From Evansella caseinilytica (GTDB taxonomy: Bacteria; Bacillota; Bacilli; Bacillales; Salisediminibacteriaceae), in contig NZ_FNPI01000002.1 in assembly GCF_900107275.1 (NCBI RefSeq), forward strand, positions 248,001 to 312,000: a stretch of DNA of 64,000 nt, in the 5' to 3' direction. The notes under the pieces were generated by a model. It did not search any database. It saw only the letters and a program-made list of their open reading frames with translations, and was not told where the DNA came from. Below, in pieces: positions 8,355-18,047 of the stretch. The position numbers were made by a program, and so were the translations under genes. The first letter of the stretch is position 1; each line of letters starts with the position of its first letter.

Positions 8355-9817
8355 AAATTCATGATCAACCGTTAATTTTTGAAATAAGCAAACAAGGAAG
8401 AATTGGTTACAGCTTGCCAGAACTGGATGTGCCGGAGACAGACGTCAGCGACTTGCTTCCGGATGCGTTTATTCGCGACGAGGAGCCGGAGCTGCCGGAA
8501 GTGTCCGAACTGCAGATTGTCCGCCATTACACCGCCCTTTCACGGAGAAATCATGGTGTCGATTCCGGCTTTTATCCTTTAGGTTCATGTACTATGAAGT
8601 ACAATCCGAAAATCAATGAGGACGTAGCCCGGTATCCTGGATTTGCTCACCTGCATCCGTATCAGGAGGAAGCGACGATTCAAGGTGCGTTGGAGCTGAT
8701 GTTTAAGCTGCAGCAATCCCTTGAGGAAATAACCGGCATGGATCAGGTAACCCTCCAGCCGGCAGCGGGGGCACACGGTGAATGGACTGGTTTGATGCTC
8801 ATTCGTGCCTTCCACGAGGCGAACGGTGATCATCACAGAACGAAGGTCATTGTTCCCGATTCCGCTCACGGTACAAATCCGGCATCTGCCACTGTCGCTG
8901 GTTTCGAGGCGGTTACGGTCCGCTCCAATGAAAAGGGACTGGTGGATCTCGATCATTTGCGCGAAGTTGTCGGCGGCGATACAGCGGCTTTGATGCTGAC
9001 GAATCCTAACACGCTTGGACTATTTGAAGAACAAATTGTGGAAATGGCCAATATTGTCCATGAAGCAGGCGGCAAATTGTATTACGACGGCGCCAATTCC
9101 AATGCGATCTTAGGAATCACCCGTCCAGGAGATATGGGATTTGATGTCGTCCATCTGAACCTTCATAAAACCTTTACGACACCGCATGGCGGCGGCGGTC
9201 CCGGCTCCGGTCCTGTGGGAGTGAAAAAAGACTTGATCCCGTATTTACCTAAGCCTGTCGTCGTCAAGGACGGGGATGCGTACCGCTTTGATTACGATAT
9301 TCCTGAGTCCATTGGACGGGTGAAGCCGTATTACGGCAACTTCGGTATTAATGTACGGGCGTATACGTATATCCGAACGATGGGGCCTGCCGGACTGAAA
9401 AAGGTGTCGGAATACGCCGTGCTGAATGCTAATTATATGTTCCGCCGGCTGGCGCCATATTACGACGCTCCGTATATGCGGCACTGCAAGCATGAATTTG
9501 TGCTGTCCGGAAAAAGGCAAAAGAAGCTGGGAGTCCGGACGCTGGACATCGCCAAACGCCTGTTGGACTTCGGTTACCATCCGCCAACGATATATTTTCC
9601 CCTCAATGTGGAAGAATGCTTGATGATCGAGCCGACGGAAACGGAATCGAAGGAAACGCTGGATGAATTTATTGAAGCGATGATTCAAATCGCCAAGGAA
9701 GCGGAAGAAAACCCGGAAATCGTTCAGGAGGCTCCGCATCAAACGGTGATTGACCGCCTTGATGAGACAACAGCCGCCCGCAAGCCAATCCTTCGCTACA
9801 GCAAGGAAGTACAATAA
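8351..9817 (+). CDS. gcvPB: Glycine dehydrogenase (decarboxylating) subunit 2
   Basis: A 488-residue PLP-binding half of the P protein. Visible blocks are [31 protein letters not shown], the substrate and cofactor region AHGTNPASA, and the PLP lysine motif [19 protein letters not shown]. It decarboxylates glycine and transfers the aminomethyl group to lipoyl-GcvH. Its ATG overlaps the gcvPA stop. Length is typical of the family. It is the last gene of the operon, and a long hairpin follows at 9845-9937. Confidence 0.93.
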   Translation: MKIHDQPLIFEISKQGRIGYSLPELDVPETDVSDLLPDAFIRDEEPELPEVSELQIVRHYTALSRRNHGVDSGFYPLGSCTMKYNPKINEDVARYPGFAHLHPYQEEATIQGALELMFKLQQSLEEITGMDQVTLQPAAGAHGEWTGLMLIRAFHEANGDHHRTKVIVPDSAHGTNPASATVAGFEAVTVRSNEKGLVDLDHLREVVGGDTAALMLTNPNTLGLFEEQIVEMANIVHEAGGKLYYDGANSNAILGITRPGDMGFDVVHLNLHKTFTTPHGGGGPGSGPVGVKKDLIPYLPKPVVVKDGDAYRFDYDIPESIGRVKPYYGNFGINVRAYTYIRTMGPAGLKKVSEYAVLNANYMFRRLAPYYDAPYMRHCKHEFVLSGKRQKKLGVRTLDIAKRLLDFGYHPPTIYFPLNVEECLMIEPTETESKETLDEFIEAMIQIAKEAEENPEIVQEAPHQTVIDRLDETTAARKPILRYSKEVQ

Positions 9818-9844
9818 ATCAGTCAAGCAAATGTCAAGGAAATT

Positions 9845-9937
9845 AAAAAAGCTCCCTCGGTTAATGGAGGCACAGAAAAAGGTACTCATACCTTTTTCTC
9901 GATCCCCTCCCTCATTGAATGCCGGGTGAGCTTTTTT
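9845..9937. terminator. Long bidirectional hairpin between gcvPB and yqhL
   Basis: AAAAAAGCTC at 9845-9854 is complementary to GAGCTTTTTT at 9928-9937. Inside, GAAAAAGGTA and TACCTTTTTC form a second perfect 10-bp hairpin. The segments between them (TTAATGGAGG and CCTCCCTCATTGAA) also pair largely. Runs of A on the left and T on the right make it a terminator for both converging genes. Confidence 0.75.
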
Positions 9938-10048
9938 CAGTCTGGAAAAGCAATCTTAAATTTCTTTGTGACCATTTTCTTCCTTGCTTGCAATCTTTTG
10001 TTAATCAAAAGCAACTCTGCACGGGCAGTAACTGATGCAAATGCCGGG

Positions 10049-10417
10049 CTATTTTTTTATTTTGCCGCTCCACTTGCGGAAGCCGCCTTTTAACATATTT
10101 AAATCTTCGGCATTTCGTTTCTTTTTCAATATTTTTGCCGCTTGAATGCAGCGGGACCCGTTCTGGCAGTATAAATAAACTGGCTTGTCCGGTCTGATTT
10201 CATTCATGCGGTGCCGCAGTTGGGATAACGGAATATTGCGGGCTCCGAGGATATACCCTGTTTTAAATTCATTTTCCTCACGTATATCAATGAGCTGGGC
10301 CTTACGGTAATTTTCCCGGAAATGATCTTGCTCCAATGTTTTTAAATAGCCCGGCTTCTTTAATCGAAGGAAAATAAAGACCAGTAAGACGACGAGTAAA
10401 GCGATATAAATCCACAT
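10049..10417 (-). CDS. yqhL: Membrane-anchored rhodanese-like protein YqhL
   Basis: 122 residues: an N-terminal membrane helix (IYIALLVVLLVFIFL, residues 3-17) followed by a single rhodanese domain. The domain carries QLIDIREENEF and the active-site loop YCQNGSR with Cys84, the residue that takes up sulfane sulfur in this family. It matches YqhL in sequence type and position, converging on gcvPB. The true substrate is unknown; related proteins move persulfide sulfur at the membrane. Confidence 0.85.
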   Translation of the reverse strand: MWIYIALLVVLLVFIFLRLKKPGYLKTLEQDHFRENYRKAQLIDIREENEFKTGYILGARNIPLSQLRHRMNEIRPDKPVYLYCQNGSRCIQAAKILKKKRNAEDLNMLKGGFRKWSGKIKK

Positions 10418-10717
10418 GCATAAGACACTCCTTTTAGTCTATCTTTATCTCAAGTAAACCCATTATAAATGATAAACGTAAACGGGCATTCATGCAACGA
10501 TTCCCCTTTATTCTGTTTTGAGCAATCAATTTTGATGTCCGGCCGTTTTTTTGTATGATAAGAAGGAAACTTTTGCAGCAAGCGTTTCTTCCATAAAATG
10601 ATACGGTACTTTACGGTCCAATAGATAATAGTCAGAATCTTTTTAGAAAGCTTTTTACGGAAAGAGCGGAACTGCGGAAGAAATAGAAGATGCTTCAATA
10701 AAAGAGAGGGAATCGTT

Positions 10718-11548
10718 ATGGAAACATGGGCTTTTTTAGATACCGGTTTAAAAGGACCGGCTTACAATATGGCGTTGGATGAAAAATTAATGGACTGGCA
10801 TCGGCAAAAACAAATACCGCCGGTCATCCGTTTTTACGGATGGGAGCCCGCAACCTTATCCGTCGGCTATTTCCAGAATGTCGAAAAAGAAATAAATCAG
10901 GAGGCCGTCAAAGCGCATCAGCTTGGATTTGTAAGACGTCCGACAGGCGGTAGAGGCGTCCTGCATGATGATGAATTGACATACAGTGTGATTGTTTGTG
11001 AAAATCATCCGAAAATGCCCGCTACTGTCACCGAGGCTTACAGGGTGATCTCGGAAGGGCTGCTGGAAGGGTTCAAACGGTTGGGACTGCAGGCTGCTTT
11101 TTCGATTCCGCGAACAGTGGAAGAAAAGGAACAGTTAAAGCGGCCGCGCTCTGCTGTATGCTTCGATGCTCCTTCCTGGTATGAGCTTGTCGTAGAGGGA
11201 CGAAAAATTGCGGGCAGTGCACAAACCCGTCAGAAGGGTGTCATTTTACAGCACGGATCGATTATTCTTTCCCTTGATGAGGACAAGCTTTTTGATGTTT
11301 TCAATTATCCGAACGAAAAGGTGAGAACGCGAATGCAGCGAGCGTTCAAGAAAAAAGCTGTGGCAATCAGCGACTTAACGTCAAAGCTTATTACCATTGA
11401 TGATATGAAAGCGTCATTTAAAGCAGGCTTTGAAAATGCTCTCGGTATTACTTTAATTCCATTGGTATTAAGTGCTGAACAGGAAATGGAAACAGTGGAG
11501 CTCGCCCGTACAAAGTACAGCACGGACGAATGGAACTTTAAATCGTAA
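10718..11548 (+). CDS. lipM: Octanoyl-[ACP]:protein N-octanoyltransferase LipM
   Basis: 276 residues of the LplA/LipB/BPL acyltransferase fold. Visible family features are [34 protein letters not shown], the nucleophile loop SAVCFDAPS with Cys148, and the conserved lysine in GRKIAGSAQ. In Bacillus, LipM moves octanoate from acyl carrier protein to GcvH, after which LipL passes it to the E2 subunits. That fits a position just after the glycine-cleavage genes, and the window also holds an E2 target, BkdB. A ribosome-binding site AGAGAGGG precedes ATG 10718. Confidence 0.9.
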   Translation: METWAFLDTGLKGPAYNMALDEKLMDWHRQKQIPPVIRFYGWEPATLSVGYFQNVEKEINQEAVKAHQLGFVRRPTGGRGVLHDDELTYSVIVCENHPKMPATVTEAYRVISEGLLEGFKRLGLQAAFSIPRTVEEKEQLKRPRSAVCFDAPSWYELVVEGRKIAGSAQTRQKGVILQHGSIILSLDEDKLFDVFNYPNEKVRTRMQRAFKKKAVAISDLTSKLITIDDMKASFKAGFENALGITLIPLVLSAEQEMETVELARTKYSTDEWNFKS

Positions 11549-11828
11549 CAAACAAGATTGTCGGTGCTCCTTACATACGGATGTGGTAAAAGAATACGAA
11601 AAACTTTCCCGCGTGTAGCCAAATGACGAAAAGCATCGGAGTTTTTTGTCGAAAAAAATCTTTTTCTCCCGAAATTCGACAAAACAAGCATTCCTTCTAG
11701 TATGTAAAAAGCAACTTTCAAAAAATATCTTTATGTTAAACTATTCATAAAAAATCACTGATTTTCTCCCGTATTCGTATTTTTTTGGCTTTTTTAAAAG
11801 TTGACAAATACAAAAGATTCACTCTCGA

Positions 11829-11900
11829 TATCAACATATAGTATTTTTCTATTTAACTATCACACCATATATTGATGATGCTAGATTTCTATGCTATAGT
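11829..11900 (+). promoter_or_regulatory. nrdJ promoter with two probable NrdR boxes
   Basis: TTGATG (11872-11877), 17 bases, TATAGT (11895-11900) is a good sigma-A promoter; a TATAAT also occurs at 11911. Box 2 (ACACCATATATTGATG, 11862-11877) overlaps the -35. Box 1 (TATCAACATATAGTAT, 11829-11844) lies 33 bases upstream, on the same helix face. Both resemble the NrdR palindrome ACACWATATATWGTGT (about 12 and 11 matches of 16). NrdR represses ribonucleotide reductase genes. The rest of 11549-12037 holds only a weak stem (TCGGTGCT 11561, AGCATCGG 11632) ending in a T-run. No B12-box was seen. Confidence 0.6.
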
Positions 11901-12037
11901 TAAATTTGCATATAATAATGCTGGTATTTGTTTCCAATAAAAGTAAAGCAAGCTTTAATCATTGGAGAAACGACAGTGAGGGACGCTTATCCGTCTCCAT
12001 AGTTTGACAAATTTTGATTGAAAGGATGCGATAACCT

Positions 12038-14611
12038 GTGACGACGTCCATGTCTGAAAAGACGATCAACGTGGAGAAGCTGAATTGCGATATTGAGCAG
12101 TTTCCACAAGTATTTCCGATCACGCCGGATATGAAATTAAAGCAAAGCGGAGTATCACGTTTAGTCATGTTGGACCGCTATACGTTTAAAGACACGGAGA
12201 AAAAAACATTGATGGTAGGGGATTTTGTAGTTCTTACCGTAAAGCCGGATCCAAAATTTCCGGCCAGAGGATACGGCTTTGTCGTTGAGCTTCATTGGGA
12301 TGAAAGCTATGCCAAAATTGCCGTTGAGGACGAATTTTTAGGTGTGCTGGATGATCCGGAGGAAAAGAAAACGGGAATCGTCACCCGGTCTCTCGATTCT
12401 ATCGATAAACCTTTAGAGATATATTACGAGCAGATAGCAAGACGAAATGCCCGCGGCTTAGCGGAGGTGGAAGTGGATCCGCAAAAACGGGAAGAATCGT
12501 TTAACAAGTTCTATCATGAACTTGTAAACATGAATTTCGTCCCCGCCGGCCGGGTGCTATACGGCGCAGGGGCGGAGACCGACGTGACGTACTTCAATTG
12601 CTATGTGATGCCTTTTGTACCCGATTCCCGTGAAGGAATTTCGGAGCATCGAAAACAGGTAATGGAAATCATGAGCCGCGGCGGCGGTGTGGGAACGAAC
12701 GGTTCTACGCTGAGACCGAGAAGCACGCTTGCTCGAGGTGTAAACGGGAAGTCTTCCGGTTCTGTTTCCTGGCTGGACGACATTGCCAAGCTGACGCATT
12801 TAGTAGAACAAGGCGGGTCGCGCAGAGGAGCGCAAATGATTATGCTGGCTGATTGGCATCCTGACATATTGGAATTTATTATTTCAAAAATGCAGAATCC
12901 GCGCATTCTCAGATACTTACTCGAAAACACCGAAGATACACAAATACAGCGCCTGCTCAAAGAAAAGCTGAAGGTTACTCCGCTTACTGAGCTGGAAGAG
13001 GCGATATATCAAGGCATCTTGAATTATAAACATATGCCCGGCACCGGCGGTTTTGATTCGAAAGTGATCCGGGAAGCCGAGGAAAAGCTGCGCGCAGGCG
13101 GAACGTATTCCGTAAATAATCCTGAATTCCTGACGGGGGCAAATATATCCGTTTGTATTACGAAAGATTTCATGGAAGCTGTTGAAAAGGATGCCGATTA
13201 TCAGCTCCGTTTTCCGGACGTGGAGAACTACAACGAGGAGGAAATGGCGGCGTACAATCGTGAATGGCATCAGTATGGCGATGTCCGTGAGTGGGAAGCG
13301 CTCGGCTTTGGCATAAGAACGTATCGAAAAATTAAAGCGAAAGAGCTCTGGAATTTAATCAATATTTGTGCAACCTACTCCGCTGAACCTGGCATCTTTT
13401 TTATTGATAATGCCAATGAAATGACGAATGCTAAAGCCTACGGTCAGAAGGTTGTGGCCACGAACCCATGCGGGGAGCAGCCGCTCGCGCCGTATTCCGT
13501 TTGTAACTTGGCAGCGGTCAACCTCGCAGAAATGGCAGACCGCGACACGAAAAAGGTGAACTTTGAAAAGTTGAAGCAAACCGTAGCGACTGGTGTACGG
13601 ATGCAGGACAATGTGATTGATGCCACACCGTATTTTCTGGAAGAAAACACGAAGCAGGCGAAGGGAGAGCGCCGCGTCGGTCTTGGTGTCATGGGATTGC
13701 ACGATCTCCTGATCCATACGGAAACGGTTTACGGTTCGGAGTCAGGAAACAGGCTCGTGGGTAAAATTTTCGAAGCGATTGCGGTTACTGCTTACCGGAC
13801 AAGCATTGAGCTGGCGAAAGAAAAGGGTAGTTTCCCGTTTCTTGTAGGGGACACGGAAGAAGAAACACAGCATCTGCGAATGAAATACATCAACACGGGG
13901 TACATGCAAAAAATGCCGGAGGATATCCGTCAAGACATTTTAAGGTACGGCATCCGCAACTCTCATTTGCTGACAGTCGCTCCTACCGGAAGCACCGGAA
14001 CGATGGTTGGCGTCAGCACCGGTTTGGAACCGTATTTCTCCTTTTCTTATTTCCGCAGCGGCCGGTTAGGGAAGTTTATCGAAGTGAAGGCGCAAATTTT
14101 GCAGGATTATCTTGATCAACATCCGGATGTTGATCCGAATCAACTGCCGGAATGGTTCGTTTCAAGCATGGACTTGTCACCGGAAGCACATGCCGACGTG
14201 CAGTGTGTCATTCAGCGCTGGGTAGACAGTTCATTAAGTAAAACAGTCAACGCACCGAAGGGCTATACGGTAGATCAAGTGAAAAAAGTGTATGAACGTC
14301 TTTATAAAGGCGGAGCCAAGGGCGGAACAGTATATGTTGACGGCAGCCGTGATTCGCAAGTATTGACGTTAAAGGCGGAAGAAAACGATATGTATGCTGT
14401 CGAACTTGCCGGTGATCCATTGGAGGATGACAAAAATAAAAAGCAGCAGGTTGTATTGGTGGACACGATCGCCGATTTACGAAGCACGTCGGTGACTTAC
14501 GGCAATGAAGTTGGTGACACTTGTCCAGTATGCAGAAAAGGGACAATCGAGGAGATCGGCGGCTGCAACACTTGCACTAACTGCAATGCGCAGTTGAAGT
14601 GCGGCCTGTAA
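12038..14611 (+). CDS. nrdJ: Adenosylcobalamin-dependent (class II) ribonucleoside-diphosphate reductase
   Basis: An 857-residue class II reductase that converts ribonucleotides to deoxyribonucleotides with a B12-derived radical, independent of oxygen. Signature blocks are FNCYVMPFVPDS (substrate-side cysteine), SRGGGVGTNGSTLRPR, the radical-cysteine loop NPCGEQPL (residues 476 on), and LTVAPTGSTGTMVG. The C-terminus is a zinc-ribbon-like tail (TCPVCRKGTIEEIGGCNTCTNC) that also provides the shuttle cysteines. GTG 12038 is used; ATG 12050 is possible. It is monocistronic, followed by a strong terminator. B. subtilis lacks it at this locus, so it is an addition to the standard order. Confidence 0.93.
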   Translation: MTTSMSEKTINVEKLNCDIEQFPQVFPITPDMKLKQSGVSRLVMLDRYTFKDTEKKTLMVGDFVVLTVKPDPKFPARGYGFVVELHWDESYAKIAVEDEFLGVLDDPEEKKTGIVTRSLDSIDKPLEIYYEQIARRNARGLAEVEVDPQKREESFNKFYHELVNMNFVPAGRVLYGAGAETDVTYFNCYVMPFVPDSREGISEHRKQVMEIMSRGGGVGTNGSTLRPRSTLARGVNGKSSGSVSWLDDIAKLTHLVEQGGSRRGAQMIMLADWHPDILEFIISKMQNPRILRYLLENTEDTQIQRLLKEKLKVTPLTELEEAIYQGILNYKHMPGTGGFDSKVIREAEEKLRAGGTYSVNNPEFLTGANISVCITKDFMEAVEKDADYQLRFPDVENYNEEEMAAYNREWHQYGDVREWEALGFGIRTYRKIKAKELWNLINICATYSAEPGIFFIDNANEMTNAKAYGQKVVATNPCGEQPLAPYSVCNLAAVNLAEMADRDTKKVNFEKLKQTVATGVRMQDNVIDATPYFLEENTKQAKGERRVGLGVMGLHDLLIHTETVYGSESGNRLVGKIFEAIAVTAYRTSIELAKEKGSFPFLVGDTEEETQHLRMKYINTGYMQKMPEDIRQDILRYGIRNSHLLTVAPTGSTGTMVGVSTGLEPYFSFSYFRSGRLGKFIEVKAQILQDYLDQHPDVDPNQLPEWFVSSMDLSPEAHADVQCVIQRWVDSSLSKTVNAPKGYTVDQVKKVYERLYKGGAKGGTVYVDGSRDSQVLTLKAEENDMYAVELAGDPLEDDKNKKQQVVLVDTIADLRSTSVTYGNEVGDTCPVCRKGTIEEIGGCNTCTNCNAQLKCGL

Positions 14612-14649
14612 TCTACTTGTAATGAGAAGGACGAAAAGTCGTACCGTTA

Positions 14650-14706
14650 CACGTGGGAGTGCCAAAAGGGTGTTTTTTTCCCTTCTGACACTCCCGCGTG
14701 TTTTTT
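14650..14706 (+). terminator. Terminator of nrdJ
   Basis: ACGTGGGAGTGCCAAAAGGG, a T-rich loop, CCCTTCTGACACTCCCGCGT, then TTTTTT. The stem is almost fully paired. Its form (GGGAGTG-C-CAAAAGGG) recalls the TGTCTCAAAAGGG hairpins of the dispersed repeats, so it may be a domesticated repeat end. Nothing recognisable lies between it and the repeat at 14905. Confidence 0.8.
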
Positions 14707-14904
14707 ACGGCTCTTTCTTTATGTTTAGGACTAAATTGTTGTGGCCAGTTTTTAGTTTATTTTAGAGATTTACTTTAAGGTGTACAAGAGGTTACGATGA
14801 AATGTACTTAAATTTTGGGCGTATCAGTTGAATGAGAATATTACCTTTGTTTCTTGGAAAAGCTTAAATAGAGAGTTATGCACTTAATAATGATGTTTTT
14901 ATTA

Positions 14905-15184
14905 GAGCTTGTTCAAAAAGGCAATGGCTCCGCTCGATGCACTCAATTCCGCCTAAGTGCTGCCCACGTCCTATGGGCAACGGCGGAATGTCACCATCCT
15001 GGTTCCGAGAACCCCACTCGTAGCCGGATTTAAAAGAATGCATCGGCTCTACTCATTGTCTCTTCCTCTACTAGTAGATCTCCGACGTCGATCCGTCGAG
15101 GCAACTCGCAGCATTTCAGTAAAGTACGGCTCATTGCTTCGTATTTGTTCAAAAAGATAAAAAGCGATCTTTTTGAACAAATAC
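14905..15184 (-). repeat. Dispersed hairpin repeat, long form, reversed
   Basis: Read on the minus strand it starts with the hairpin TTTGTTCAAAAAGATCGC...AGATAAAAAG arms (15145-15184). It continues through the GAAGCAATGAGCC mark and a body shared with the copy at 32457, and ends CCATTGCCTTTTTGAACAAGCTCT (14905-14928). The internal GCGGAAT...ATTCCGC segment is also palindromic. It has no usable open reading frame. Confidence 0.75.
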
Positions 15185-15267
15185 TATTGGTTAATTTTTT
15201 CATTTTTATTTTTGTGGGGATGTTGTCCATGTATTAAACTTTAAACTTTATTATGAAGGATAATACT

Positions 15268-16137
15268 ATGAATTTTTTCTGGTCGCATACCATGTGGTAT
15301 TTATTGTTAATACTCATCTCTATAATTCAAATCATATACACCCTTTTTCATTCCACAAACCGCTGTAGAACCTTTGCGTTCTATTTGACGCTCGTGGGCC
15401 TTCCTCTTTATTTCGAAACAGTGATTCTGATTTTTTTTGACTCGTATGTTTATTATCCAAAAATAATACAAAATCCAAACCTCGATCCATTTAATGATGT
15501 GTTAACCGGTAATCTTTTTTCACAATTCAGTGTGTCAGCATCAGCACTGTTATTAGCAGTTAAAAGTAAACCATTTTATTGGCACGTGGTCGTTGCCTCC
15601 CTTTATTGTGCGGTGGAGGAGCTTTTTAAAGCATTAGACATATATCATCAACATTGGTGGGAAACCTGGATGACATTCATCGGATTGCTTCTGTTTTTCA
15701 CAATTGCGAAATGGATGTACACCAGCTTAGTTCGCGGTATTCGACCATTATACTATTACTTCTATATTAATTTAGGTATGTTCCCAATCTGTACTATCTT
15801 TCTTTTGTGGGGTGTACTCGATTTATCAGGTCTTATGCGATTTTCAGAAACTTTATTCTCAAACCCCAAAATAAGTCGTTACGGACTTTATTTAATCTTT
15901 ATTTCTATTTGTTATCCAATTATGATATGGGGATACATACAGCAAAAGTGGATTCGGAAAATTATGTCAATTGCTTTGGTGGTAGTTTTTATATACGCAG
16001 GATACAAATGGCATTTACTAATCTTTCAAAGAGGGTGGTACGGGAAAGTTAGCATCCTAATGATTATTTGGATGTATATCTCGGTGTGGGTAATAGACAC
16101 CTTATACAGAGAACAATGTAAAAAGGTGCCTGTTTAA
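15268..16137 (+). CDS. Polytopic membrane protein of unknown function
   Basis: A 289-residue protein with seven to eight hydrophobic helices spread over its length (for example YLLLILISIIQIIYTLF, FYLTLVGLPLYFETVILIFF, WMTFIGLLLFFTIAKW, YGLYLIFISICYPIMIW). ATG 15268 is chosen because GAAGGA lies seven bases before it; ATG 15253 is part of that site. It is clearly richer in A+T than its neighbours and uses many TTA and ATA codons. It follows a dispersed repeat and ends near a weak hairpin, which suggests insertion as a separate unit. I do not recognise the family. Confidence 0.75.
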   Translation: MNFFWSHTMWYLLLILISIIQIIYTLFHSTNRCRTFAFYLTLVGLPLYFETVILIFFDSYVYYPKIIQNPNLDPFNDVLTGNLFSQFSVSASALLLAVKSKPFYWHVVVASLYCAVEELFKALDIYHQHWWETWMTFIGLLLFFTIAKWMYTSLVRGIRPLYYYFYINLGMFPICTIFLLWGVLDLSGLMRFSETLFSNPKISRYGLYLIFISICYPIMIWGYIQQKWIRKIMSIALVVVFIYAGYKWHLLIFQRGWYGKVSILMIIWMYISVWVIDTLYREQCKKVPV

Positions 16138-16542
16138 CAGCCCAACTTTTGTGCTTATTTGTGATATAGTTCTATCGGAAATTTAGGTATTCCATTAAAG
16201 GGCGCTTTTGTTGAAGAGCGAATCACAGAAAATGCTCAAACTTTTTTACAAAAATTGTGTAATGTTTTGCACATAAAGAACCTGTTTTTTTCAGGACGGG
16301 TTCTTTTACGTTCATATAGGATGTGGGTTTGTGAGGTATTTGTGCTCAAACTTTTTTAAAAGCTATAAAGGAAGCCTTTATTTTGGCTTTCTTTCACTTT
16401 GTGCATTTCCTCTGCGAGTAGTGTTTGTTTAAAATTTATAGTATAATTTGATAGAATACGGAAGCCAAGGAACATTTGCGCTTTTGTTGCATAGATGGAA
16501 TAATAAAGGAAGTATTTCGTGTTATTGTTTGGGGGGGACTGC
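16138..16542. other. Non-coding stretch with two weak terminators
   Basis: Two hairpins are visible: AAAGAACC...GGTTCTTT at 16275-16306 and AAGGAAGCC...GGCTTTCTTT at 16367-16394. A short direct repeat (GTGCTCAAACTTTTTT-like) occurs at about 16230 and 16342. TATAAT at 16442-16447 is a possible -10 for mntR, but no good -35 is seen. No gene is evident. Confidence 0.5.
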
Positions 16543-16977
16543 ATGCCAACACCGAGCATGGAAGATTATCTGGAAAGAATATACTTACTCATTGAAGAAA
16601 AAGGATACGCACGAGTTTCTGATATCGCCGAAGGATTGGAGGTACACCCTTCCTCAGTGACAAAGATGGTTCAAAAGCTGGATCGAAGCGGTTATCTCGT
16701 TTATGAAAAATACAGAGGCCTCATTTTAACATCCAAAGGAAAAAAAATCGGCAAACGCCTTGTGTATCGACATGATTTGCTGGAGGAATTTATGAAAATC
16801 ATCGGCGTTGACAAGGAAAATATTTATGCTGACGTGGAAGGAATTGAGCACCACTTAAGCTGGGATGCCATTGATCGAATTGGCGACCTTGTGCAATATT
16901 TTGAAGAAAAACCGGATAGAGTCGATGAATTGCGAATTATTCAAAAGAAAAACGATACTGTCGAGGAGCAGCCTTAG
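16543..16977 (+). CDS. mntR: Manganese-responsive transcriptional regulator MntR
   Basis: A 144-residue DtxR/MntR-family regulator. It has a winged helix-turn-helix (residues about 8-65, with [27 protein letters not shown] cut here into its obvious elements) and a dimerisation domain with metal ligands. The sequence starts [14 protein letters not shown], where Asp8 and Glu11 are metal ligands in MntR, together with later His and Glu residues ([14 protein letters not shown]). There is no SH3-like third domain, as in MntR rather than DtxR. ATG 16543 follows GGGGGGGAC. The last codons lie inside its own terminator. Confidence 0.92.
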   Translation: MPTPSMEDYLERIYLLIEEKGYARVSDIAEGLEVHPSSVTKMVQKLDRSGYLVYEKYRGLILTSKGKKIGKRLVYRHDLLEEFMKIIGVDKENIYADVEGIEHHLSWDAIDRIGDLVQYFEEKPDRVDELRIIQKKNDTVEEQP

Positions 16978-16989
16978 GGCTGCTTTTTT
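16967..16989 (+). terminator. Terminator of mntR
   Basis: AGCAGCC TTAG GGCTGCT followed by TTTTT: a perfect 7-bp stem with a tetraloop that contains the mntR stop codon. Confidence 0.88.
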
Positions 16990-16993
16990 CATT

Positions 16994-17048
16994 GGGGATG
17001 TCTCAAAAGGGTGTTTTTCCCTTTTGAGACACCACCGAAGCAATGAGA
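16994..17048 (+). repeat. Dispersed repeat, minimal form (TGTCTC hairpin)
   Basis: GGGATGTCTCAAAAGGG, T-rich loop, CCCTTTTGAGACACC, then the family mark CGAAGCAATGAG. Only the terminal hairpin and the first bases of the body are present. It lies between mntR and yqhO. Confidence 0.7.
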
Positions 17049-17107
17049 AGATTTTCTGCTCATTTTTGTATATCCGTGACACTAAAATATAGTAGGGGGG
17101 ATGGCGA

Positions 17108-18001
17108 ATGCTAAAAGTAGACGGTGTTTTTGCCGGAGGCGGAATCAAAGCGTTTTCCTTCATTGGTGCATTGCAAGTACTGGATCAAAAGAAAATCTTT
17201 TTTGAAAGGCTGGCAGGGACAAGTGCAGGTGCGATCGTGGCAACGTTTATCAAGGCAGGATATACCAGTGAAGAAATCTCACAGCTATTGGACGACTTGG
17301 ATTTGCAGCAATTGTTGGATCCAAAAAAAAGATCGATTATATTTCCTTTTTACCGCTGGCTTCGTTTATATAAAAAGATGGGGTTTCACAAGGGCGACGC
17401 TTTAGAACATTGGCTGTATACTGCATTGAAGAAGAAAAATGTGGTTACCTTTGCGGATCTGCCTACCGGAGCATTGAAAATTATCGCTTCCGATCTAAGC
17501 AACAGCCAACTGCTTGTTATACCCGACGACTTACCGCGGTACGGCCTTGTTCCGGAAAGATTTTCAGTGGCGAAAGCAGTTCGGATGAGCTGTTCCTTTC
17601 CGTTTTTTTTTGAGCCGGTGAAGCTGACGAGCAGCAGCGGCAAATCTGCCGTCATTGTTGATGGCGGGGTTTTAAGCAATTTTCCCCTGTGGCTGTTTTT
17701 AAAGCAGCCTGAAAAAAAAAGGAAGCGGCCGGTTCTGGGGTTTCGGCTGGCGACATCCGCAGACAGATTGGAACCGCGGCAAATTAACAATGCCTTCTCA
17801 CTTCTCCATTCCATGGTGGAAGCAATGTGGCAGGCACATGATCAACGTTACATTTCAAAAGCCCAAGCGGAAAATATCGTTTTTATTCCTGTGAGAAATA
17901 TATCTGCCACACAGTTTTCCATTTCCGATGAGGAAAAGCAGGCGCTCATCCAATTAGGTGCCCAATGCACCGAAGATTTCTTAAAAAGCTGGACATATTA
18001 G
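17108..18001 (+). CDS. yqhO: Patatin-like phospholipase family protein YqhO
   Basis: A 297-residue patatin-fold lipid acyl hydrolase. The oxyanion-hole motif GGGIKA (residues 10-15), the nucleophile elbow GTSAG (Ser39) and the catalytic Asp in VDGGVLSNFP (Asp185) are all present, so the Ser-Asp dyad is complete. No signal peptide is seen, so it is cytoplasmic or membrane-peripheral. YqhO in B. subtilis occupies the same place, and its natural substrate is unknown. A ribosome-binding site GGGGGG precedes ATG 17108. It converges with the membrane gene at 18048. Confidence 0.88.
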   Translation: MLKVDGVFAGGGIKAFSFIGALQVLDQKKIFFERLAGTSAGAIVATFIKAGYTSEEISQLLDDLDLQQLLDPKKRSIIFPFYRWLRLYKKMGFHKGDALEHWLYTALKKKNVVTFADLPTGALKIIASDLSNSQLLVIPDDLPRYGLVPERFSVAKAVRMSCSFPFFFEPVKLTSSSGKSAVIVDGGVLSNFPLWLFLKQPEKKRKRPVLGFRLATSADRLEPRQINNAFSLLHSMVEAMWQAHDQRYISKAQAENIVFIPVRNISATQFSISDEEKQALIQLGAQCTEDFLKSWTY

Positions 18002-18047
18002 CGGATTACTCGGCAAGGAGCAAAACCATTGCTTTGTTGAACACGCG

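Noticed and set aside
10450-10698. An 82-residue minus-strand frame between yqhL and lipM
   Set aside because: Low-complexity basic translation, no convincing ribosome-binding site, and the region is expected to carry the lipM promoter.
11549-12037. Cobalamin riboswitch before nrdJ
   Set aside because: No B12-box-like sequence or typical core was found; the region is AT-rich and fits a repressor-controlled promoter.
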